Positions 1-5,328 of a stretch of 5,328 nt of DNA are shown piece by piece (position 1 is the first letter of the stretch; each line of letters begins with the position of its first letter). The position numbers and the translations under genes were made by a program. The notes under the pieces are model-generated. The model saw only the letters and a program-made list of their open reading frames with translations. It was not told where the DNA came from and ran no database searches. This DNA is from Bacteroidota bacterium. Lineage in GTDB: Bacteria > Bacteroidota > Bacteroidia > NS11-12g > UBA955. The DNA lies in the NCBI GenBank assembly GCA_947450015.1, contig CANFUB010000199.1, positions 1 through 5,328 on the forward strand. Direction: 5' to 3'.

Positions 1-143
1 ATACCTTCTTTAGCAATTTCAATTTTGTTATTCAAGCCAGCTACTAATATCCTCAGATTAGCATTGCCTGCAACTGTTTGCGAATGGGCAAACTGATAGA
101 TATTAAATAACAAAATGAGGCCAATAACTTTCTTGAAGGACAT
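1..143 (-). CDS. Small secreted protein, 5' part only, possible GldM-like repeat
   Basis: Reading leftward from an ATG at 141-143 gives 47 open codons that run off the left edge without a stop. The N-terminus (MSFKKVIGLILLFNIYQF, then AHSQT) has two lysines, a hydrophobic core of about 12 residues and an A-x-S cleavage site before Gln22. This is a typical Bacteroidota Sec/SPI signal peptide, so the product is probably periplasmic or outer-envelope. No lipobox cysteine is seen. The first mature segment, NLRILVAGLNNKIEIAKEG (residues 29-47), resembles the VLYxGxDNPxxI pattern that opens GldM-type domains, but with Asn and Lys in place of the usual Asp and Pro. That family link is inferred from one short segment. 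The gene follows rlmB by 80 bases on the same strand. No Shine-Dalgarno sequence is visible, which is normal for the phylum. The ATG was chosen because the signal peptide begins at it. Confidence 0.75.
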   Translation of the reverse strand, partial: MSFKKVIGLILLFNIYQFAHSQTVAGNANLRILVAGLNNKIEIAKEG

Positions 144-212
144 ACTTCAATAATAAAGCATTTTTAGAGAATATAGTGTTGTTAGAAATTGAATTCTATA
201 AATCTCAAAATC

Positions 213-220
213 CAAAAATA
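213..220 (-). promoter_or_regulatory. Candidate -7 element for the secreted-protein gene
   Basis: On the minus strand this reads TATTTTTG, an exact match to the Bacteroidota -7 consensus TAnnTTTG. It lies about 70 bases upstream of the ATG at 143 and just past the rlmB stop codon, a sensible place for an independent promoter. No TTG or TTTG is found at the expected -33 spacing, because the rlmB 3' end there is C/G-rich. The match may therefore be chance in AT-rich DNA. Confidence 0.22.
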
Positions 221-223
221 ACC

Positions 224-976
224 TTACTCCCCCATATCCTGTCTCACCACTTCGTACATTACCAAGGCAGCAGCAACAGATACGTTCAATGAGTCGAGCT
301 CGGAGCTCATAGGAATTTTAACCAATTTGTCGGCCAATTTTAAAAGGGCATTTTGTATGCCATCTTCTTCGCTTCCTACCAACACCACACAAGGCATGGT
401 ATATTTTTCGTAATACAATTCCTTATTGGCTTTTTCGGTAGCTGCTATAATTTGCAAGCCATCGTCTTTTAAATGCTTAATGGTTTGAAATAGGTTTTGA
501 GAACGGCAAACTGGTAAGTGCAACAATGCCCCTGCAGAAGTCTTTATGGCTTCGTCAGTTACCGTTGCAGAGCCTTTTTCGGGTATAATAATAGCATGGG
601 CACCTGCCGCCATAGCAGTACGTGCAATGGCGCCAAAATTGCGCACATCGGTAATTCTATCGAGGGCTACTAGGAAGGGCTTTTTGCCTTTTGCTAATAA
701 GTCTTTCACCAACTCTTCGGCATTGCTATAGGTAATAGGCGATATCTTGGCAACAACCCCTTGGTGGTTGCTAAATTTACTCAAGGAGTCCAATTTTTCT
801 TTGGGTACCTCGGTGAAAATAATTTTGTGTTTATTCAGTACTTGTTTGATGTATTTCAATCCATCGCCCATGCCTTTTTGAACATATACTTTTAGAAAAG
901 TAGTTTTGGCCAGTATGGCTTCTTCGAGTGGGTGTACACCGAATATGATTGTCGAGTCGTAATATTTATCTTCCAT
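224..976 (-). CDS. rlmB: 23S rRNA (guanosine(2251)-2'-O)-methyltransferase RlmB
   Basis: SPOUT-superfamily, TrmH/SpoU-family enzyme that uses S-adenosylmethionine to methylate the ribose 2'-OH of G2251 in the P loop of 23S rRNA. The product has 250 residues, the usual RlmB length. Residues 10-80 form the small N-terminal RNA-binding domain (IFGVHPLEEA near 11-20, and HQG at 71-73, a common RlmB signature). All three SpoU motifs of the knotted catalytic domain are present: motif 1 around DRITDVRNFGAIART (106-120, with Asn113 and Arg119), motif 2 VLVGSEEDGI (198-207, with Glu203), and motif 3 from IPMSSELD into SLNVSVAAA (221-237, with Ser229 and Asn231). The ATG at 974-976 is preferred because the next Met (residue 36) would remove the conserved N-terminal strand. 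The gene lies 81 bases after the GT117 gene on the same strand. Other TrmH relatives, such as the tRNA Gm18 enzyme, are less likely given the N-terminal domain and HQG motif. Confidence 0.93.
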   Translation of the reverse strand: MEDKYYDSTIIFGVHPLEEAILAKTTFLKVYVQKGMGDGLKYIKQVLNKHKIIFTEVPKEKLDSLSKFSNHQGVVAKISPITYSNAEELVKDLLAKGKKPFLVALDRITDVRNFGAIARTAMAAGAHAIIIPEKGSATVTDEAIKTSAGALLHLPVCRSQNLFQTIKHLKDDGLQIIAATEKANKELYYEKYTMPCVVLVGSEEDGIQNALLKLADKLVKIPMSSELDSLNVSVAAALVMYEVVRQDMGE

Positions 977-990
977 TGGCTTTTAAAGGA

Positions 991-1014
991 AATCCCCTTC
1001 GTGAAAAGGGGATT
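991..1014 (-). terminator. Stem-loop between the GT117 gene and rlmB; weak terminator or attenuator
   Basis: A perfect 9-bp inverted repeat (991-999 AATCCCCTT, 1006-1014 AAGGGGATT) encloses a 6-base loop. Read on the minus strand it is followed by TTCCTTT, an interrupted T-rich stretch rather than a clean U tract. It could be a weak intrinsic terminator of the upstream gene that lets some transcripts through to rlmB. Only 14 bases separate the stem from the rlmB ATG, so it could also limit ribosome access. The fold is directly visible; the function is inferred. Confidence 0.45.
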
Positions 1015-1057
1015 CTTAAATTTGTTATCTTAAAAATAGGGTCTAATCTGATCTTGC

Positions 1058-4000
1058 TTAACCATTAATGAAACTGGTAACCGCTGGCTCAAGGGTCTTC
1101 AATGTTTTTTCCATATCGGCCTGCGTTTTGGTAAAGCCCCAACGTTTCGCATAGTCAGCAGCGCGTTTCATAAAGTCGAGCGCATCTTGGGTATTTACTT
1201 GTTTCATATAATCGGTGGCCTGACTTCTGCCATTGAATTTTACATAATAAGCAGCTTCTTGACGGGCAATTTCGAATAAGCCTTTCAAGTGTTTTTCTGC
1301 TTTATCATCTTGTCCAATTTCATGGTAAATCATGGCCATGCTGAATTTAATATTGCCTTTGGTTAACAATACATCCTCAGGTAATACTTCAGAACATCTG
1401 TCTAATAATGCACCAGATTTTTTTCTGTATTCAGCTACTTTGGCTTGTGCTTCAGCACCAGATAAGGTAGAATCGTTGAACTTCATTTCTTCAACTTTAT
1501 TGACATAAGTGCCAGCCAAAGAAACAAACAATTGTTGCAAGGTTGAAGGTACAATTTCAGCTTTATCATCTAAGAAGAAATGTTTCTTCTTGTTCATGCC
1601 ACTGTATTGGTATTTGTTCATTAAATTATCATACAATACATCTTCATTAACACGGGTTACATCGTTTCTGCTAGCTTCAGTTCTTACTGGAATCAATTGG
1701 TAAATTAAACCTCTGCGTTCGAAATAAGGCTCCATGTTTAAGAAACCATCGCTACCCGAAGTAGTGGTGAAACAGATAGGGCGTTTCCAACCTCTTTCGG
1801 CATTGGTGGCTACTAAATCTAATAACACCAAGTCGCCTTTGTTTAAACCTCTGCCTGGGAAATTAATGGTCATTTGAGAAACAACATTGTTGGTATCTTT
1901 AATGCCCATGGCCAAAGCGCCTTGTTTGCTAATATTGGTTGGCAAGGTAAATGTTCTGGTATTGAAAGCAGGGGTTTTGCTGTTTACCAATTGGCTTAAG
2001 AATGCTCTAAGGTCCATAGGACTTGGATTAGGATTGCTGCCATCGAATTGGAAGTAATCATTAATACCTGCATCTAATTGGTGTTTGGTTAAGGATAATG
2101 GCAAAGGCTCGCTATCGTATACTTTGTTCAACAATACCTGTGAATACCAATCGGTAGGCAATAAACTTTGATTGATAATTCTAACATCTGTACGAATGCC
2201 TTCTACGTTTTGTGCATACCATAATGGATAGGTATCATTATCACCATTGGTAAATAGGATTGCATTTGGTGGACAAGACATCAAATAGTTTTTAGCGAAA
2301 TCGATGCCTAAGTATCTACCACTTCTATCGTGGTCGTCCCAGCCTTGTTCGCCCATTATTACTGGTGCACTTAATGATAACACTGCAGCTAATACAGCAG
2401 CACTTGTTGCATTCATCTTGCTTTTTAGTTTGTCCCAAATGAATAAGACACCTAAACCTATCCAAATACAGAAGGTTTGGAATGAACCAACGTGTGAGTA
2501 ATCTCTTTCTCTTGGTTCGAAAGGCGGTTGGTTCAAGAAGATGATAATTAATATACCTGTGAACACAAACAATACGGTTGTTACAATGGCATCGTTTTTA
2601 TTCTTTTTGAAATGGAAGATTAAACCAAATACGCCTAAAATTAAAGGCAAGAAAAAGTATTTATTTTTGGCTTGGTTGTTTTCCATGTAATCTGGTTGAT
2701 CGCCTTGAGGGCCCAAACGCATGTTGTCTACCAAAGGAATACCACTGATCCAGTTGCCATCGGTGTATTGGTTAAAGCTATGACCTTGCTTATCGTTTTG
2801 GCGACCAGCAAAATTCCACATAAAGTATCTGAAATACATATGACCCAATTGGTATCTAAACAAGAATGCCAAGTTGTTCATCATGGTTGGTTTTTCAGCT
2901 TTCGCTTCTTTCAACTCATTGCTCAATTGCTCTCTTTCTTTAGGGTCTTTTGATTGTTGAACCTGTTGTTCTAAAATATTAATTTTATTGTCTTGTTCAA
3001 CCATGCCACTCCAAAAACGGTAGCCACTTTCGGCTCCTTCTTTGTTCATATCGCCCATACGTGGGAATGGCGTGCAATAGCTTTTGTCATAAATATACTC
3101 TTGTCTTTTTCCTATTTCAGTATATTCAGTAGAATCTTTTCTGTAGATGGTGCTTCCTTCGTCAATTTGCGGATAGCCATTGTCATCGTATGCTACAGGG
3201 GCGTTATAATATGGGCCGTAAGCCAAAGGACGATCGCCATACTGTTCACGGTTAATATAACTCAATAAGTTGAAAGGCTCTTCAGGATTGTTCATGTCAA
3301 TCGGAGGGTTATCGGCAGAACGCACAACCACCATGGCATAACTGCTATAACCTAAAAGTACATAGGCTATGCAAATGAAGGCTAAATTCCACATGCGGTG
3401 AATCTTTACCTTGCTGAAATAATACATACCATAACCTGTTAAAGCCACTAATAAAATGATGGCAAACATTGAACCTGAACCAAAGCCGAAGCCCATGGTG
3501 TTTACAAAGAAATGGTCCATTTTAGCCATTAAATTCGGCACTCCTGGAATGATGCCTTTTTGAACGAAGAATAAAACACCTAGGCCAGCAAGGAAACAAT
3601 AAATGATGCCTTTGGTTGAATAGGTATAATTTTTAAAGTAATAAATGAAGGCCACTGCTGGAATCACCAATAAGTTCAATAAGTGGGTACCGATTGCCAA
3701 TCCAATAAAGTAGAAAATTAAAATCAACCATTTATCGGCATAAGGACTGTTGCTTTCTTCCCATCTCAATGCAGCCCAGAATGTAAAGGCAGTAAAGAAT
3801 GATGACATGGCGTAAACCTCTGCTTCAACCGCACTAAACCAAAATGAATCACTAAAGGTTAAGGCTAAAGCGGCTACTGTACCACTGGCAAAAATTGCAA
3901 TTCTGTTGCCAGTTGAGTCGTTATCTTTTCCAACAATTTTACGTGCGAAGTGGGTAGTAATCCAGAATGTGAATAAAACGGTTAAGGCACTGCACATAGC

Positions 4001-4243
4001 ACTTAATAAATTCACTGCTACAGATACCCCTGCATCGCTCGATGCGAACATGGCAAACAAACGGCCCATCAATAAAAAGAAGGGCGCTCCTGGAGGGTGA
4101 ACCACTTGCAATTTATCTGAGGCAGAAATAAACTCGCCACAATCCCATAAACTTACAGAAGGCTCGAGTGTCATATAATACACTGCTAGCGCTACCACAA
4201 ACATTAGCCAACCCATGAGGTTGTTGATTACTTTATACTTCAT
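1058..4243 (-). CDS. DUF2723 / GT117 family membrane protein, probable protein O-mannosyltransferase-like glycosyltransferase
   Basis: A 1061-residue polytopic inner-membrane protein. After a first membrane helix (about 10-27) comes the family signature SLWDCGEFISASDK (31-44) and HPPGAP (49-54). The acidic residues Asp34 and Glu37 sit in the first periplasmic loop, where GT-C enzymes keep their catalytic acid. Further hydrophobic helices fall near 74-96, 115-134, 145-160, 170-203, 212-229, 254-275 and 286-306. A long soluble loop follows (about 308-527), with conserved-looking segments DNPPIDMNNPEEPFNLLSY (311-329) and YFMWNFAGRQND (473-484). Helices resume near 530-546, 552-570, 590-604 and 612-630. 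The C-terminal third is soluble, with GDNDTYPLWYAQNVEG (667-682), RTDVRIIN (684-691) and a helical TPR-like end (about 955-1050). The family includes human TMEM260, an O-mannosyltransferase, and uses polyprenyl-phosphate sugar donors. Sugar and acceptor here are inferred. The ATG at 4241-4243 directly precedes the first helix. The gene has its own candidate promoter and is followed by rlmB. Confidence 0.88.
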   Translation of the reverse strand: MKYKVINNLMGWLMFVVALAVYYMTLEPSVSLWDCGEFISASDKLQVVHPPGAPFFLLMGRLFAMFASSDAGVSVAVNLLSAMCSALTVLFTFWITTHFARKIVGKDNDSTGNRIAIFASGTVAALALTFSDSFWFSAVEAEVYAMSSFFTAFTFWAALRWEESNSPYADKWLILIFYFIGLAIGTHLLNLLVIPAVAFIYYFKNYTYSTKGIIYCFLAGLGVLFFVQKGIIPGVPNLMAKMDHFFVNTMGFGFGSGSMFAIILLVALTGYGMYYFSKVKIHRMWNLAFICIAYVLLGYSSYAMVVVRSADNPPIDMNNPEEPFNLLSYINREQYGDRPLAYGPYYNAPVAYDDNGYPQIDEGSTIYRKDSTEYTEIGKRQEYIYDKSYCTPFPRMGDMNKEGAESGYRFWSGMVEQDNKINILEQQVQQSKDPKEREQLSNELKEAKAEKPTMMNNLAFLFRYQLGHMYFRYFMWNFAGRQNDKQGHSFNQYTDGNWISGIPLVDNMRLGPQGDQPDYMENNQAKNKYFFLPLILGVFGLIFHFKKNKNDAIVTTVLFVFTGILIIIFLNQPPFEPRERDYSHVGSFQTFCIWIGLGVLFIWDKLKSKMNATSAAVLAAVLSLSAPVIMGEQGWDDHDRSGRYLGIDFAKNYLMSCPPNAILFTNGDNDTYPLWYAQNVEGIRTDVRIINQSLLPTDWYSQVLLNKVYDSEPLPLSLTKHQLDAGINDYFQFDGSNPNPSPMDLRAFLSQLVNSKTPAFNTRTFTLPTNISKQGALAMGIKDTNNVVSQMTINFPGRGLNKGDLVLLDLVATNAERGWKRPICFTTTSGSDGFLNMEPYFERRGLIYQLIPVRTEASRNDVTRVNEDVLYDNLMNKYQYSGMNKKKHFFLDDKAEIVPSTLQQLFVSLAGTYVNKVEEMKFNDSTLSGAEAQAKVAEYRKKSGALLDRCSEVLPEDVLLTKGNIKFSMAMIYHEIGQDDKAEKHLKGLFEIARQEAAYYVKFNGRSQATDYMKQVNTQDALDFMKRAADYAKRWGFTKTQADMEKTLKTLEPAVTSFING

Positions 4244-4323
4244 AAATACGTGTTAAAAAAAATAATTAGGGAACGAAAATAAGTAAAAAGGCGTTTGTTT
4301 TGAAATTTAGTTGGTTTAAAAGT

Positions 4324-4350
4324 TAAATTTAATCCACGAAGGCGCTTCAA
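4324..4350 (-). promoter_or_regulatory. Candidate promoter of the GT117 gene
   Basis: On the minus strand a TTG (4348-4350) is followed after 16 bases by TAAATTTA (4324-4331), which matches seven of the eight positions of the Bacteroidota TAnnTTTG -7 element. The spacing is slightly short for the usual -33/-7 arrangement. It lies downstream of the protease terminator and about 80 bases before the ATG at 4243, where a promoter is needed. A second -7-like TAAATTTC occurs a little further downstream (minus strand, near 4303-4310). The intervening leader is AT-rich without a Shine-Dalgarno site. Confidence 0.33.
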
Positions 4351-4362
4351 TACTTGTATTGA
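4347..4362. repeat. Short palindrome overlapping the candidate -33 element
   Basis: TCAATAC and GTATTGA form 7-bp perfect inverted arms around a 2-base centre (TT on the plus strand). The dyad covers the candidate -33 TTG of the GT117 gene. A 2-base spacer is too tight for a good RNA hairpin but suits a dimeric DNA-binding protein, so an operator is conceivable. A shorter dyad (GAAG at 4338-4341, CTTC at 4345-4348) abuts it. No regulator is identified. Confidence 0.35.
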
Positions 4363-4382
4363 GGTAGCATTGCTTTACGTCT

Positions 4383-4451
4383 ATGATCAAAAAAAAAGCC
4401 CTGGAACATTGCCCAGGACTTTTACCTTAATTATAAATGATCAAAAAAAAA
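4383..4451. repeat. 15-bp direct repeat (two copies) flanking the terminator
   Basis: The sequence ATGATC followed by nine A residues occurs at 4383-4397 and again at 4437-4451, 54 bases apart. The left copy supplies the U tract of the terminator on the minus strand. The right copy begins six bases after the protease stop codon. The A runs are low-complexity, but the shared ATGATC makes a local duplication plausible. Confidence 0.5.
4389..4423 (-). terminator. Intrinsic terminator of the HtrA-type protease gene
   Basis: On the minus strand the stem AGTCCTGG / CCAGGGCT (4413-4420 with 4397-4404) has eight pairs, one a G-U wobble, around an 8-base loop. It is followed by nine T residues (4397-4389). 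Three A residues before the stem can extend the pairing into the U tract. The wobble exists only in the minus-strand RNA; the plus-strand transcript would carry a C-A mismatch. The signal is therefore directional and fits the protease gene, whose stop codon lies about 40 bases upstream. Confidence 0.88.
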
Positions 4452-4457
4452 TGTTGC

Positions 4458-5328
4458 TTATTTTTCTATTTTTAAACCCACTACGTTGTCGGTGCCATCT
4501 GGATTTTTGCCTTCAATTAAAATAGCTCCATCGGCACTTTCAAGAATGGTTTTTACATTCTGAATGCTGTAGATGCTTTGCTTGTCGATTTTAGTAATGA
4601 TAAAACCAGGTTGCAGTTTGCCTTTAAAAGGTCCGCTGCCAATGCTTTGGATTTTCACCCCATTTTTAATCCCTAATTTATCTTTTTCCTCTTTGCTTAC
4701 TGTTGCGAAAGTGGCGCCTTTAATGGTGTTTACCTCTGCTTTATCTGCAATGGCAGGTGTTTCTTTGCCATCTAAACCTTTTAATACAGCACCAATTTCT
4801 TTGCGCTCGCCTTTGCGGTTAATGGTCAAGGTAACTTTATCGCCAGGACGGAATTTGCCAATTTCCTCTTGTAAACCCGATACGCTGTTCACTTCAACAC
4901 CATTCACCTTGTCGATTACATCGCCTTTTTTAATGCCAGCTTTGCCTGCGGCTCCGTTTTCGGTTACCTCTTGTACCAATACACCTTTCAATTCTTTAAG
5001 GCCTTCTTTCTCGGCTAATTCTTGAGAAATTTCTAGAATGGCAACACCAAGCACAGCGCGTTGTACTTTTCCGAATTTCAATAAATCGTCCATTACTTTT
5101 TTAACAAGATTCACCGGTATGGCAAAACCATAACCAGTGTAGCTACCAGTTTGAGAAGCAATGGCGGTGTTAATGCCAATGAGTTGGCCATTGGTGCTTA
5201 CCAAAGCGCCACCGCTGTTGCCCGGATTAATGGCAGCATCGGTTTGAATAAAATTCTCGATGGCATATTGGTTGTCTTCACTGCGCAATAAATCAATGCT
5301 GCGCCCTTTTGCACTTACAATACCTGCG
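4458..5328 (-). CDS. htrA: HtrA/DegP-family periplasmic serine protease with two PDZ domains, 5' part missing
   Basis: Do-family (S1C) serine endopeptidase/chaperone acting on misfolded envelope proteins. The gene enters from the right edge, and 289 residues plus a stop are visible. The true start, signal peptide, and catalytic His and Asp lie outside the window. The frame is open to the last base, so the TTG at 5286-5288 is an internal Leu codon, not a start. The visible part opens with AGIVSAKGR, then TDAAINPGNSGGAL, which holds the catalytic Ser (visible residue 38, codon at 5214-5216) and the oxyanion-hole glycines, then GYGFAIPVN. The first PDZ domain spans roughly visible residues 90-183, with its ligand-binding loop near AVLGVAI and GIKKGDVIDKVNG. 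The second, more divergent PDZ spans about 205-285 (LQPGFIITKID). Two PDZ domains match DegP/DegQ rather than the single-PDZ DegS. The gene ends at a strong terminator, so it is probably not co-transcribed with the GT117 gene. Confidence 0.92.
   Translation of the reverse strand, partial: AGIVSAKGRSIDLLRSEDNQYAIENFIQTDAAINPGNSGGALVSTNGQLIGINTAIASQTGSYTGYGFAIPVNLVKKVMDDLLKFGKVQRAVLGVAILEISQELAEKEGLKELKGVLVQEVTENGAAGKAGIKKGDVIDKVNGVEVNSVSGLQEEIGKFRPGDKVTLTINRKGERKEIGAVLKGLDGKETPAIADKAEVNTIKGATFATVSKEEKDKLGIKNGVKIQSIGSGPFKGKLQPGFIITKIDKQSIYSIQNVKTILESADGAILIEGKNPDGTDNVVGLKIEK

Noticed and set aside
2672..3268. Two plus-strand open frames of about 90 codons antisense to the GT117 gene
   Set aside because: They sit opposite conserved family segments of the GT117 protein, show no recognisable domain, and have no promoter or start context of their own.
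4335..4342. CACGAAGG shared with the loop and stem of the rlmB hairpin (minus strand near 996-1003)
   Set aside because: Eight matching bases on opposite strands in unrelated contexts are expected by chance in a window of this size.
4244..4457. A small gene or RNA gene in the 214-base gap
   Set aside because: No convincing reading frame, tRNA-like fold or riboswitch-like architecture is seen; the terminator, repeats and candidate promoter account for the recognisable structure.
4573..5025. Open frame of 150 codons on the plus strand, antisense to the protease gene
   Set aside because: It lies wholly inside the well-supported PDZ-coding region, and its translation is Ser/Pro/Leu-rich low-information sequence, typical of an antisense shadow.
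5286..5288. TTG as a start codon for the protease
   Set aside because: The frame stays open to the right edge and the extra 13 residues (AGIVSAKGRSIDL) are classic HtrA protease sequence, so the gene is truncated by the window and TTG is internal.

Overview
The window looks like chromosomal DNA from a member of the Bacteroidota. The reasons are its AT-rich composition, the absence of clear Shine-Dalgarno sites before AT-rich starts, TAnnTTTG-like promoter elements, a large DUF2723/GT117 membrane protein of the Bacteroidota type, and a small secreted protein whose first mature residues recall the GldM repeat. I cannot place it more finely. All four genes lie on the minus strand, so transcription runs from the right end to the left.

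In transcription order: (1) 4458-5328 holds the 3' part of an HtrA/DegP-type periplasmic serine protease, including the catalytic GNSGG and two PDZ domains. It is cut by the right edge and followed by a strong intrinsic terminator at 4389-4423. (2) 4244-4457 is a 214-base non-coding gap containing that terminator, a 15-bp direct repeat, a short palindrome and a candidate promoter for the next gene. (3) 1058-4243 encodes a 1061-residue multi-pass DUF2723 protein. It is probably a GT-C-fold glycosyltransferase of family GT117, related to the human protein O-mannosyltransferase TMEM260. (4) 224-976 encodes the 23S rRNA Gm2251 methyltransferase RlmB. A perfect 9-bp stem-loop sits only 14 bases before its start codon. 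(5) 1-143 is the 5' end of a gene for a small exported protein, cut by the left edge.

The protease and the GT117 protein both belong to the cell envelope but are separated by a terminator, so they are probably distinct transcription units. The GT117 gene and rlmB are 81 bases apart and could be co-transcribed, with the stem-loop between them tuning read-through or translation. No RNA gene, mobile element, CRISPR array or obvious transferred island is visible. The gene content is mostly conserved housekeeping and envelope functions. The most interesting item is the bacterial TMEM260-like enzyme, because Bacteroidota have a general protein O-glycosylation system.
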